Shown piece after piece: positions 33,514-42,896 of a DNA stretch of 64,000 bases. The position numbers and the translations under genes are program-made. Source of the DNA: Dyadobacter psychrotolerans (lineage in GTDB: Bacteria; Bacteroidota; Bacteroidia; Cytophagales; Spirosomataceae); contig NZ_SMFL01000003.1 of NCBI RefSeq assembly GCF_004349265.1, forward strand, positions 372,001 to 436,000. Direction: 5' to 3'. The first letter of the stretch is position 1. Every line of letters starts with the position of its first letter. The notes below the pieces were generated by a model. It was not told where the DNA came from, did no database searches, and saw nothing but the letters and a program-made list of their open reading frames with translations.

Positions 33514-34743
33514 ATGGACCGCACGATATTACACATGGACCTGGATACATTTTTTGTATCTGTTGAAAGGAAAAACGACGACCGTCTGAACAACAAACCT
33601 GTTCTGGTAGGCGGAATAGGCGACCGCGGCGTGGTGGCAGCATGCAGTTACGAAACACGCGCATTTGGGATACATTCGGGCATGCCCATGAAAATGGCCA
33701 GAAATCTTTGCCCGGAAGCCACGGTTATCCGCGGAGATGCCGGCACCTACTCGAACGAGTCAAAAATTGTAACGGAAATTATCAGACAAACTGTCCCTGT
33801 TTTCGAAAAGGCCAGCATCGACGAATTTTATGCGGATCTGTCGGGAATGGATCGATTTTTCAGCTGCCATCAAATGGCTTCTGAACTCAGGCAACGGATC
33901 AAACGTGAGAGCGGGCTACCCATTTCATTCGGGCTTTCTGCTAACAAACTGGTTTCAAAAGTGGCCACAGGCGTAGCAAAGCCGGATAATGAAAAGAGGA
34001 TCAATCAGGGCGATGAAAAGGTTTTTTTAGCTCCGATGCGGATTCAGAAAATCCCGATGGTAGGCGACAAAACAAATCAGCTGCTTGAAAATCTGGGGAT
34101 CAGATATGTAAAAACAATACAGGATATGCCCATGGAAATGATGGGCAAGGTTTTGGGCAAAAACGGTATAGCACTCTGGAACCGGGCAAACGGGCGTGAC
34201 GACTCTCCAATCGTTCCGTTTCACGAACGCAAATCGATTTCCAATGAACGGACTTTCGGGAAAGACACCGGCGACGTAAAAAGAATGAGGGAAATGGTAA
34301 GGGCTATGGGCGAAAATCTGGCTTATCAGCTCAGGAATGGAAACAAATTAACATCCTGTGTTTCTGTCAAGATCCGGTATTCCGATTTTAATACCTTTTC
34401 AAAACAAATTAAAATCCCTTACACTTCCGCAGATCACATACTCATTCCGCAAATTGAAAGGCTTTTTGACCAGCTTCACAACCGCCGTATGATGGTGAGA
34501 CTGGTTGGCGTAAATTTCAGTGATCTGGTGACTGGAAATTATCAAATCAATCTTTTTGATGATTCCGAAGAAAAACTGAATCTGTACATGGCAATGGATT
34601 ATATCCGAAACCGGTATGGAACCGATCGTAACGGAAACTCAATCCTGAGCTGGGGAACCACAATAGGAATTCCAAATATTGCCAGCATGGGAAATCCGTT
34701 TAACGGCGAACCACCGGTTATTCCTGCACATCGGAATGCCTGA
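33514..34743 (+). CDS. dinB: Y-family DNA polymerase IV
   Basis: A 409-residue translesion polymerase. Catalytic Asp 9 (HMDLDTFF) and Asp 103-Glu 104 (SIDEFYADLSG) are present, so unlike ImuB it should be active; the steric gate is Phe 14. Thumb and little-finger regions follow, and residues 344-348 (QINLF) match the beta-clamp-binding consensus QxxLF, unusually placed 61 residues before the C-terminus. The first 80 residues match the DinB/DNA polymerase IV pattern (VAACSYETRAFGIHSGMPMKMA). It is 21 bases upstream of a dnaE-like gene and divergent from a self-cleaving repressor, hence probably damage-inducible. Confidence 0.93.
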   Translation: MDRTILHMDLDTFFVSVERKNDDRLNNKPVLVGGIGDRGVVAACSYETRAFGIHSGMPMKMARNLCPEATVIRGDAGTYSNESKIVTEIIRQTVPVFEKASIDEFYADLSGMDRFFSCHQMASELRQRIKRESGLPISFGLSANKLVSKVATGVAKPDNEKRINQGDEKVFLAPMRIQKIPMVGDKTNQLLENLGIRYVKTIQDMPMEMMGKVLGKNGIALWNRANGRDDSPIVPFHERKSISNERTFGKDTGDVKRMREMVRAMGENLAYQLRNGNKLTSCVSVKIRYSDFNTFSKQIKIPYTSADHILIPQIERLFDQLHNRRMMVRLVGVNFSDLVTGNYQINLFDDSEEKLNLYMAMDYIRNRYGTDRNGNSILSWGTTIGIPNIASMGNPFNGEPPVIPAHRNA

Positions 34744-34764
34744 TTAACTTCAAAATACAAAATC

Positions 34765-37728
34765 ATGTTACTCAACTGTCACTCTTTTTTCAGCCTCCGT
34801 TACGGGATGATTCCGGAGGATCAGCTCTTGAAAATGGCGCTTGAAAACGGCTATGGCTGTATTGCGCTTACCGATATTAACAATACATCCGGCTGCCTGA
34901 ACTTTATACGCGAATCACAGAAGTATAATATCAAACCCATCGTCGGCATTGATTTTCGTAACGGGAATCAGCAGCAGTTTGTAGGCATTGCAAAAAACAA
35001 CACAGGATTTCAGGAATTAAATGGTTTTTTATCAAAACACTTACACACAAAAGAAGACTTTTCCGATCAGGCACCTTTGCTTGATAACGCTATTTTCATT
35101 TACCCGTTTGAACAATTGCTGAGAACTCAGAAAACTTCCTTTTTCCCAAATGAATATATTGGAATTGCAATGAAAGACCTGACCAGGATACAGTTTTCCC
35201 ATTTGGCAAAACATGAAGATAAACTGGTCATTTTGCAGCCTTTGACTTTCCGAAACAAAAAAGACTTCAATGCACACCGACTGTTAAGATCCATTGACGG
35301 AAATACGCTGCTGAGCAAACTGATTCCCGCTGAAACGGCCGATGAAAACGAAATGTTATTACCGTTAAATATTTTGAAATATCATTTCAAAGACTTTGAC
35401 CCTATCATTTCAAATACCGAAAAGCTGATGAATAGCTGCCATATTCATTTTAGTTTCGGAGATGATAAACAACACCAGAACCTGCGCATTTTTGGAGAAA
35501 GTAAAGAAGACGACTATCAGCGAATCAGGCAACTGAGCTATAAAGGTATTGGGTACCGCTACGGCGACTCAGTCAATGACGAAATATTTGACCGGATTTC
35601 CATGGAACTCGATCTTATTGAAAAACAGAACTTTATACCTTTTTTTCTGGTAAATCATGACATCGTAAGTTTTGCAAGACAGAAAGGTTATTATTACGTC
35701 GGAAGAGGAAGCGGAGCTAACAGCATTATTGCATATCTGCTCAATATTACCAATGTTGATCCTATTGAGCTGGACCTGTATTTTGAACGGTTCATGAACC
35801 TTCACCGGAAAAATGCTCCTGATTTCGACATCGATTTTTCTTGGCGCGACCGTGAAGATGTTACAAAACACATTTTTGATAAATATGGTAAAAACGGCCA
35901 GGCTGCATTGCTCGCAACATACAGTACATTTCAGCACAGTGCAGCTGTACGTGAGCTTGGGAAAGTATTTGGTCTGCCCACTTATGAAATTGACGCACTG
36001 AGTGATGGGAAGTATGACCCTAAAAAGCTGGATAAGCTTTCAGGTCTGGTACTTAACTATGCCAGATATTTTCAGGAAAACAATCAGCCCAATCACCTGA
36101 GTATCCATGCCGGCGGAATTCTTATTTCCGACAAACCTATCAATTATTTTTCGGCAACCGATTTGCCTCCAAAAGGATTTCCTACCACACAGTTCGACAT
36201 GGTTATTGCTGAGGATGTTGGCCTTAATAAATACGATATTCTTGGACAACGCGGTTTGGCAAAAATTAAAGAGACCCTGGATGTCATTCGTTACAACCGT
36301 CCGGACGCTCCTGTATTTGATATCGATGACGTAAAAAAATTCAAAACCGACCCTAAAATCAATGATCTGATCAAACAGGCACAATGTATCGGGTGTTTTT
36401 ATGTAGAGTCTCCAGCCATGAGAATGCTGCTGAAAAAGCTGGAAGTAGATAATTATCTGGGTCTGGTTGCGGCCAGTTCGATCATCCGGCCCGGTGTGGC
36501 AAAAAGCGGAATGATGCGGGAATACATTTTACGTCACCAAAATCCGGAAAGGGTAAAGGACGCCCATCCCATTTTGCTCGATCTGATGAAGGAAACTTAC
36601 GGAATCATGGTCTACCAGGAAGACGTAATCAAAGTTGCCCACTACTTTGCCGGTTTATCGCTGGGCGAAGCAGATGTGATCCGCCGCGGGATGAGCGGAA
36701 AATTTCGCGGGCGTGACGAATTCGAAAGGGTTAAAAGAAAGTATTTTATCAACTGCAAAGCCAAAGGATACGAAGAGAAAACGATCCAGGACATTTGGGA
36801 GCAGATCGCCAGTTTTGCAGGTTACGCTTTTGCAAAAGGACATTCTGCATCTTATGCTGTGGAAAGTTATCAAACCCTGTTTTTGAAAGCATATTATCCG
36901 CTGGAATACATGGTTGCCGTTTTAAATAACGGCGGTGGCTTTTACGGACCTGAGTTATACGTCCATGAAGCCAGAATGCTGGGTGCCAATGTGCTTGCAC
37001 CCTGCGTGAACAACAGCAAGGCCGAAACGGTTATCAAAGGAACTGACATTTACCTCGGCATGCAGTTTTTGAATGAAATCGAGGATAAAACAATCGGCAA
37101 AATACTTGAAGCCAGACAGCAGGACGGCATATTTACATCTCTGAAAAATTTCCTCGAACGCATAGCTATTTCTATTGAACAGCTTACCATCCTGATTCGT
37201 ATTGGCGCATTTCAGTTTACAGGAACCGATAAAAAAACTCTGCTATGGAAAGCACACTTTTGGATTAATAAAACACCCAAAGTTCCACAGAAACAATTAT
37301 TTCATTCTGAGGTAAAAGACTTCGAACTGCCGGTTTTTGACACTTCACCGATTGATGATGCTTATGATCAGATCGAGTTACTTGGTTTCCCGCTTTGCAG
37401 TCCGTTTGACCTGGTAAAATATGGCTTACCCAAGAGTGTTATGTCAAAAGACCTGCATCATTTCATCGATCAGGATGTGATACAGTATGGTTATCTGGTA
37501 GCTACAAAAACCACAAGAACTTCAAAAGGAGAAACCATGTATTTTGGTACTTTTCTGGATGAAGAAGGTCAATTTATTGATACCGTTCATTTTCCGCCAG
37601 TTGCAGCAAAATATCGTTTTTCAGGAAAAGGTGTCTATAAAATCGTGGGAACAGTAATGGAAGAATTCGGCTTTTTGACTGTGGAAGTAACGGAGATGAT
37701 CAGGATGGATTCGGCTGAGCGATTTTAG
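34765..37728 (+). CDS. DnaE-type DNA polymerase III alpha subunit, short form, probably error-prone
   Basis: A 987-residue C-family polymerase, shorter than replicative DnaE (about 1160). The N-terminal PHP domain is recognisable (NCHSFFSLRYG, ALTDINN) but has lost several metal-binding residues. The palm has YYVGRGSGANSIIAYLLNI and the catalytic Asp 353 and Asp 355 in PDFDIDF; AFAKGHSASYAVESYQT is the finger/palm block. QKQLF at residues 842-846 fits a beta-clamp site. Operon position with dinB behind a LexA-like repressor is the pattern of DnaE2/ImuC mutasome polymerases, although the ImuA and ImuB genes are absent. Most likely a damage-induced translesion partner. Confidence 0.88.
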   Translation: MLLNCHSFFSLRYGMIPEDQLLKMALENGYGCIALTDINNTSGCLNFIRESQKYNIKPIVGIDFRNGNQQQFVGIAKNNTGFQELNGFLSKHLHTKEDFSDQAPLLDNAIFIYPFEQLLRTQKTSFFPNEYIGIAMKDLTRIQFSHLAKHEDKLVILQPLTFRNKKDFNAHRLLRSIDGNTLLSKLIPAETADENEMLLPLNILKYHFKDFDPIISNTEKLMNSCHIHFSFGDDKQHQNLRIFGESKEDDYQRIRQLSYKGIGYRYGDSVNDEIFDRISMELDLIEKQNFIPFFLVNHDIVSFARQKGYYYVGRGSGANSIIAYLLNITNVDPIELDLYFERFMNLHRKNAPDFDIDFSWRDREDVTKHIFDKYGKNGQAALLATYSTFQHSAAVRELGKVFGLPTYEIDALSDGKYDPKKLDKLSGLVLNYARYFQENNQPNHLSIHAGGILISDKPINYFSATDLPPKGFPTTQFDMVIAEDVGLNKYDILGQRGLAKIKETLDVIRYNRPDAPVFDIDDVKKFKTDPKINDLIKQAQCIGCFYVESPAMRMLLKKLEVDNYLGLVAASSIIRPGVAKSGMMREYILRHQNPERVKDAHPILLDLMKETYGIMVYQEDVIKVAHYFAGLSLGEADVIRRGMSGKFRGRDEFERVKRKYFINCKAKGYEEKTIQDIWEQIASFAGYAFAKGHSASYAVESYQTLFLKAYYPLEYMVAVLNNGGGFYGPELYVHEARMLGANVLAPCVNNSKAETVIKGTDIYLGMQFLNEIEDKTIGKILEARQQDGIFTSLKNFLERIAISIEQLTILIRIGAFQFTGTDKKTLLWKAHFWINKTPKVPQKQLFHSEVKDFELPVFDTSPIDDAYDQIELLGFPLCSPFDLVKYGLPKSVMSKDLHHFIDQDVIQYGYLVATKTTRTSKGETMYFGTFLDEEGQFIDTVHFPPVAAKYRFSGKGVYKIVGTVMEEFGFLTVEVTEMIRMDSAERF

Positions 37729-37842
37729 TAAACTGAAAGCGATTCTTGTGCAGCACTATAATTCATAAAAAGATTTCGCGTTCTTCAAATATAATTTACG
37801 ACCAAACCTCTTTTTGGTCTTTGAACGCAATTCTGTTTCTGC

Positions 37843-38565
37843 ATGAAAATGAAGTCCTTTTTTTCCCTGGTACTAATCGGTTTATGTATTTCCTGCACCA
37901 AAGAATCCGGCTCAATAACAGGAAGCTGGGTTACCGACATGAACGGACAGCCTCAACATAAACATGGTTTTATTTTGAAAGATGAAGGCACCGCATCTGC
38001 GGTCAATATGGGTGATACCATTTTTCAGAAGTGGGAAAAACAAGGTAACAGACTTATTTTATTTGGAAAAAGCACACCGGATGAATCAGACAACAATTTC
38101 ACCGATACCTTAAAAATTGTCGCTGTGAACGATAGTATTATGGTACTTCGAAAAACCGGCGGACAGGAAATAACATACAGCAAAACGACAAAGGCCGATA
38201 AACTTGTAAGTGATTATGAAACTTATGAATGTTATGCTTATCAGACAAAAAAGGATACCGCCTTTATGCGTCTTAACATCACAGATGGAATCGTTACGGG
38301 AACCCTTGAATATCTGCTTTTTGAAAAGGACAGCAACGACGGATATTTACGGGGGAAAGTTGCGGGAGATACGCTTTTGGCAAATTATACCTTTGTTTCG
38401 GAAGGGGTGGAATCTGTTCGGGAAATTGTAATGATTAAAACAAAAAACAATTGGCTGGAAGGTTTTGGAGAAACCGAAGAAAAAGCAGGATCTGTAACTT
38501 TTAAGGACCGCACCAAATTAAGATTCAGGAAAGGTTTTCTTTTTAAAAGAATTGAATGCCCGTGA
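37843..38565 (+). CDS. Hypothetical lipoprotein, lipocalin-like
   Basis: A 240-residue lipoprotein with lipobox LCISC (Cys 18 counting from Met1; Met3 is an equally good start). The opening of the mature part, SITGSWV, and the alternating beta strands that follow are like lipocalin-type domains common in Bacteroidota, but no named family is certain. No operon partner: the polymerase gene ends 114 bases upstream, and the M16 gene has its own promoter. Confidence 0.65.
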   Translation: MKMKSFFSLVLIGLCISCTKESGSITGSWVTDMNGQPQHKHGFILKDEGTASAVNMGDTIFQKWEKQGNRLILFGKSTPDESDNNFTDTLKIVAVNDSIMVLRKTGGQEITYSKTTKADKLVSDYETYECYAYQTKKDTAFMRLNITDGIVTGTLEYLLFEKDSNDGYLRGKVAGDTLLANYTFVSEGVESVREIVMIKTKNNWLEGFGETEEKAGSVTFKDRTKLRFRKGFLFKRIECP

Positions 38566-38684
38566 GTAGGTTTAGGTTCTTCAAACGACAGTAATGAATT
38601 TAGCAAAAACACTTCAAATCATTATTCCTTCCCGAAAAGCCGACTTCTGGTAACCGGAATTCTATTAAACATTTTAGTCATCTT

Positions 38685-38716
38685 TTTGACAATCGCATTC
38701 TTTAACTATATCTTTC
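38685..38716 (+). promoter_or_regulatory. Promoter of the M16 peptidase gene
   Basis: TTTG at 38685-38688 and TATCTTTC at 38709-38716 are 20 bases apart, matching the Bacteroidota TTTG / TAnnTTTG consensus except for the last base. The leader to the ATG at 38750 would be about 28 bases. Confidence 0.55.
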
Positions 38717-38749
38717 GTTTTTAATACATTTTATCAAAAACTAACAATA

Positions 38750-41551
38750 ATGAGAAAGGTATTTTTATCATGGTGCGCCATTGGATTGGGCACTTTACTC
38801 TCCGCCTCTGCACAGGATTTATCTAAAAAAATTCCGCTTGACCCGGATGTTAAGATCGGAAAATTGAAAAATGGAATTAGCTATTATATCAGAAAAAATG
38901 TTGAGCCAAAAAACCGGGCTGAATTAAGGCTGGCGGTAAAGGCCGGGTCTTTACTGGAAACGGATGCTCAGCAGGGACTTGCTCACTTTATGGAGCACAT
39001 GAATTTTAACGGCACCACCAATTTTCCTAAAAACGAACTTGTAAATTTTCTTCAGAAAACCGGTGTTCGTTTTGGTGCGGATTTAAATGCCTATACCAGT
39101 TTTGATGAAACAGTTTATATGCTGCCCATCCCAACCGATTCCGCAGGCCTGCTCGATAGAGGGCTTCAGGTATTGGAAGACTGGGCCCACGGAGCTTTGC
39201 TTGATCCATCCGAGATTGAAAAAGAAAGAGGTGTTGTTTTAGAAGAATCACGGATGGGACGCGGTGCACAGCAGCGTATGCGTGACAAATATTTCAAAAT
39301 GATCCTGAACAACTCCCGTTATGCCGAACGTTTGCCGATTGGAAAGGATAGTATTTTAAAAGCCTTCAAACCGGAAACGATCAAGGCGTTTTACAAAGAC
39401 TGGTACCGCCCGGATCTGATGGCGGTTATTGCTGTCGGAGATTTTGATCCTGCAAAAGTGGAAGCGACGATCATTCAAAAATTCAGTTCTATACCGGTTC
39501 CTGTAAAGCCTAAAAAACGCACAGAATATACGATTCCACTTGACGGAGCTACTAATGTGGCTATCGTAACGGATCCTGAATATCCCCAAAACCTGATTCA
39601 GGTAATTTACAAACAGCCTGAAACAAAAGAAAAAACCTTACTTGATGTCAGAAACAACATGGCACAAGACCTTTACAACGCCATGATGGGACAGCGTATG
39701 CAGGAACTTACGCAAAAAGCCAACCCTCCGTTTTTGTATGGCGGAAGTCAGTATGGCGACTTCCTGGGCAATCTGGATGCGTACACTTCTGTGGCGCTTG
39801 CTAAGGATGCAGCTTCCATGGAAACGGCTCTGACAGCAGTACTTGAAGAAAATGCAAGAGTGCAAAAATTCGGATTTACAGCACCGGAACTTGACCGTGC
39901 CAAAAAGGATTTTTTGAATTCGATTGAGCAGGATTATAAAGAAAAAAATAAAACAAAATCCGCCGAGTACGTTCAGGAATATTTAGGCCACTTTCTTCAT
40001 GATGAAGCATTTATGGGTATTGAAGAGTACTACAGTCTGGTTAAAAAAAATCTGGATGGTGTTTCTCTGAATGAGGTTAATGCGCTTGCGAAAAAATACA
40101 TCACGGATAAAAATATCTCGGTGGTTTTAATGGGTCCTGAAAAAAGTAAGGATGCTTTGCTAACCGAAGCGAAGATTCGTTCTCTTTTGGCAGGAACAGG
40201 AAAAAACGTAACTGCTTATGTGGATGATGTACTGGATTCTCCATTACTTTCTGCTGAGCCAAAAGCCGGCAAAGTGGTAAGTGAAAAAGCATTCCCAAAG
40301 CTGGATATGACTGAACTTGTTTTATCAAATGGGGTGAAAGTAATGCTTAAACCAACAGATTTTAAAAATGATGAGATCCTCCTGAAAGCAACCGGAAAAG
40401 GTGGATATTCACTTTTCCCGGGCGAGCGTGAAACGGGAATGTTTACCAGTTATATGATCCAGTCTGGCGGTGTCGGACCTTACAATCAGACTCAGCTGCA
40501 AAAATTCCTGGCAGGCAAAACAGTCAATGGAGGACCATTCGTTGGTGAACTTACTGAGGGTGTAGGTGGAAGTACCAATCCCAAAGATCTGGAAACAACC
40601 TTACAGTTAATATACGCTTATTTTACGGCACCAAGAAAAGATGCAGAAGTCGTTGCGGGAATGTTGGCTAACCAGAAGTCATATCTTGAAAATATGAAAA
40701 AGACGCTTACGCCTGAAAAAGTTTTTTCGGATACGCTGAGCGCGGTACTAAGCAACTACAATCCTGACCGCCGTCCGCTAACACCTGAAAGCATTGACAA
40801 AGTAAATCTTGATCGTGCGCTGACGATGTACAAAGACCGTTTCTCCGATGCTTCTGATTTCGTTTTTACTTTTGTTGGGGCATTTAAAATTGATGAAATA
40901 AAACCTTTGCTTGAAAAATACCTGGGTTCACTTCCATCAACAGATCGTGATGATACCTTCAAACATCCAAATATTTTCCCTCCAAAAGGCCGCATCGAAA
41001 AAACGGTTTACAAAGGACTTGAACCAAAAAGCCGGGTTTCATTAATTTCCAGTGGTGAATACACTTATAGCCCTGAAAACAATATTCAGATCGAGGCCTT
41101 GCAGGAAGTGTTGCAGATTAAACTGATCGAAGCACTTCGTGAAGAAGAAAGCGGTGTGTATGGCGTAAGTGTTTCCGAAAGTACCGAGAAGTTCCCAACC
41201 GGACATTATCGTTACAGTATCGGCTTTGGATGCGCTCCGGAAAATGTCGATAAACTGATTAAACGAACTCAGGAAGAAATTACAAAAATCAAACAGAAGG
41301 GCGCCGACTCAAAAGACATTGACAAGTTTGTTGCCGAAACGAACCGTAAAATGGAAACATCGCTCAAAACAAACGGTTTTTGGCTGAACTACCTGGATAA
41401 TAATACCTATTTGGGTGATGATCTTGATGAAGTTTTCCAACAGGAAAAATTATTAAAATCAATCACAACTGAAAGTACCAAAGCAGCAGCAAACACCTAT
41501 TTTAATGATGACAACTTCATTAAAGTTGTATTGATGCCTGAGAAGAAGTAG
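38750..41551 (+). CDS. M16 family zinc metallopeptidase (pitrilysin/insulinase type)
   Basis: A 933-residue secreted M16 peptidase made of two M16 halves. The signal peptide ends near SASAQ (residue 22). The inverted zinc motif HxxEH is HFMEH at residues 79-83, and the third ligand lies in LEESRMGRGAQQRM about 75 residues later. KNRAELRLAVKAGSLLE and the R/Y pair in the second half (GVYGVSVSEST, YRYSIGFGCAPENV) are typical of full-length active enzymes. It degrades peptides in the periplasm or outside. Its stop codon is directly followed by REP-like palindromes. Confidence 0.92.
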   Translation: MRKVFLSWCAIGLGTLLSASAQDLSKKIPLDPDVKIGKLKNGISYYIRKNVEPKNRAELRLAVKAGSLLETDAQQGLAHFMEHMNFNGTTNFPKNELVNFLQKTGVRFGADLNAYTSFDETVYMLPIPTDSAGLLDRGLQVLEDWAHGALLDPSEIEKERGVVLEESRMGRGAQQRMRDKYFKMILNNSRYAERLPIGKDSILKAFKPETIKAFYKDWYRPDLMAVIAVGDFDPAKVEATIIQKFSSIPVPVKPKKRTEYTIPLDGATNVAIVTDPEYPQNLIQVIYKQPETKEKTLLDVRNNMAQDLYNAMMGQRMQELTQKANPPFLYGGSQYGDFLGNLDAYTSVALAKDAASMETALTAVLEENARVQKFGFTAPELDRAKKDFLNSIEQDYKEKNKTKSAEYVQEYLGHFLHDEAFMGIEEYYSLVKKNLDGVSLNEVNALAKKYITDKNISVVLMGPEKSKDALLTEAKIRSLLAGTGKNVTAYVDDVLDSPLLSAEPKAGKVVSEKAFPKLDMTELVLSNGVKVMLKPTDFKNDEILLKATGKGGYSLFPGERETGMFTSYMIQSGGVGPYNQTQLQKFLAGKTVNGGPFVGELTEGVGGSTNPKDLETTLQLIYAYFTAPRKDAEVVAGMLANQKSYLENMKKTLTPEKVFSDTLSAVLSNYNPDRRPLTPESIDKVNLDRALTMYKDRFSDASDFVFTFVGAFKIDEIKPLLEKYLGSLPSTDRDDTFKHPNIFPPKGRIEKTVYKGLEPKSRVSLISSGEYTYSPENNIQIEALQEVLQIKLIEALREEESGVYGVSVSESTEKFPTGHYRYSIGFGCAPENVDKLIKRTQEEITKIKQKGADSKDIDKFVAETNRKMETSLKTNGFWLNYLDNNTYLGDDLDEVFQQEKLLKSITTESTKAAANTYFNDDNFIKVVLMPEKK

Positions 41552-41752
41552 CGGCTTGCGCTAAAGCCCTGAGACCCCAGGCTAAGCCTGGGGTTATTAA
41601 TTCCTCAACGCATAACCGGCCTTAGCCAAAGTAATTTAGAGCTAACTCAAATCCTTATCCAGCAAGAACTTTACCAGGCAAGTTACTAACCCCAGGCTCG
41701 AGCACGGGGTATAAACGTCGCCATAAACAGTAGATGGCTTTAGCTAAAGTCT
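41552..41752. repeat. REP-like palindromic repeat array, left part
   Basis: This fills the entire space between the M16 gene and the transposase gene. It contains GCGCTAAAGCCC (41559-41570), the 21-bp dyad ACCCCAGGCT-A-AGCCTGGGGT (41574-41594), CGGCCTTAGCCAAAG (about 41617-41631), a degenerate copy CCCCAGGCTCGAGCACGGGG (41690-41709) and GGCTTTAGCTAAAG (41737-41750). The last one includes the transposase stop codon. The same elements recur on the other side of the transposase. Confidence 0.85.
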
Positions 41753-42177
41753 CCTTCTATGTATCCAATTCCTTTAAGAAAAATCTGATACTCTTCCTGA
41801 AACGTTCTCCGTTGATGGTGTGTCTGCTGTCTGTCTATATAGTTTCTGACCAGATTTACTTTGTCATTACTAACAGATGCTGCGAAATATTGGGCACTCC
41901 ACTCAAAAACACCATTTATTAGATTGTTCTTGTTTGCCCAATAAGCGCTTTCGCCTTTAAGAAGTTGTATTTGTTTGGCAATACTCAAATCTGCCTTTAA
42001 TAACATCAATACATGAACGTGATCATCATGGCCATTGATTCTGTCGATATAAATCCCTTTATCCTTTGCATTACCTGCTATATGCGTACAGATGGTATTT
42101 AAGATTGGCGGTTTTAGGATTGGTTGTCTGTTTTTGGTTCCCCATACAGCATGTATCCAGATTTTCAGATAGGCCAT
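41740..42177 (-). CDS. Small HUH transposase (Y1_Tnp, IS200/RAYT-like)
   Basis: A 145-residue Y1 transposase. The HUH motif is HVH at residues 53-55 (DDHVHVLMLL) and the catalytic Tyr is 113 (RNYIDRQQTHH). LKGESAYWANKN is the usual block between them. Enzymes of this fold nick and join single-stranded DNA at hairpins. No TnpB or clear IS ends are present; REP-like palindromes flank the gene on both sides and even supply its last two codons and stop. That context suits a RAYT (REP-associated tyrosine transposase), though the sequence is also close to IS200 TnpA. Confidence 0.85.
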   Translation of the reverse strand: MAYLKIWIHAVWGTKNRQPILKPPILNTICTHIAGNAKDKGIYIDRINGHDDHVHVLMLLKADLSIAKQIQLLKGESAYWANKNNLINGVFEWSAQYFAASVSNDKVNLVRNYIDRQQTHHQRRTFQEEYQIFLKGIGYIEGDFS

Positions 42178-42279
42178 TTACAAAGTGTTTTACATTAAAT
42201 CGAAAGTCAATTTAATGTTAGACTTTGCGTTTTATTTCTCGTTTCTGTTTGTGTGTAAAAAACTTTGCTGGAATCACTT

Positions 42280-42625
42280 GGGCTAAAGCCCGGAAACTTC
42301 AAGAACTTCTGCTATTCCCCAGGCTCAAGCCTGGGGTTAGGTGTATTCTACCCAGGGACTTAGCTCTTTGTGCTGTCCAAATCTCAGGCTTGGAGGCACG
42401 AGATAACTTATAACTTCTTCCCAAAGCCAGAATCCGGCGAGACTGCTATACTGTCAATAACCCCAGGCTTCAGCCTGGGTCCCTAAAACCTCACAGCATA
42501 ATCGGCTTTAGCCAAAGTAAGTTACAACTAACGCACGTCATCCAAATAACCCCAGGCTTGAGCCTGGGGTTATTAATACCTTAACGCGTAACCGGCTTTA
42601 GCCAAAGAAACTTACAGCTAACGCC
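42280..42625. repeat. REP-like palindromic repeat array, right part
   Basis: Stem-loops GGGCTAAAGCCC (42280-42291), CCCCAGGCTCAAGCCTGGGG (42317-42336), a degenerate copy near 42384-42403, CCCCAGGCTTCAGCCTGGGT (42461-42480), GGCTTTAGCC (42503-42512), CCCCAGGCTTGAGCCTGGGG (42550-42569) and GGCTTTAGCC (about 42594-42603). Three fuller units, at 41574-41648, 42459-42535 and 42549-42625, share the order CCCCAGGCT dyad, then AACGC/TAACCGGC-like spacer, then GGCTTTAGCCAAAG and AGCTAACGC. The last unit overlaps the end of the DUF3820 gene. The stretch 42178-42279 holds nothing recognisable. Confidence 0.85.
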
Positions 42626-42860
42626 CACCTCCATACAGCTTCTTCAACCCGTCAATCAAAAACATCAGGTCATTTAACCTGATCTCGTACATGGTGCTCA
42701 GCATCATTCCCAGTTTACCGGCAGGAAATCCCTCACGTTCAAACCATTCAAGATAGGATACCGGCAAATCGGTGATGAGCCAATCTTTGTATTTTCCAAA
42801 AGGCATCCGATACTTGACCAACTCCTTTAGAATTTCAACGTTCGGTTGAGGTACTTCCAT
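42618..42860 (-). CDS. DUF3820 family protein
   Basis: An 80-residue protein with the DUF3820 signature MPFGKYKDWLITDLPVSYL followed by WFEREGFPAGKLGMML. The fold is small and all cytoplasmic; function is not established (some members are called putative quorum-sensing-regulated factors). Its last codons and TAG stop fall inside the end of a REP-like unit. It may be the second gene after pncB only in the sense of neighbourhood: it lies downstream of pncB, 36 bases away, in the same direction. Confidence 0.88.
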   Translation of the reverse strand: MEVPQPNVEILKELVKYRMPFGKYKDWLITDLPVSYLEWFEREGFPAGKLGMMLSTMYEIRLNDLMFLIDGLKKLYGGGR

Positions 42861-42896
42861 TATTTGTATGATTTTGATACGATAACATCTTTCTAC

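Noticed and set aside
41552..42625. CRISPR array
   Set aside because: The repeats are dyads with irregular spacing and conserved spacers, no cas genes are near, and a transposase sits in the middle; REP-like is the better reading.
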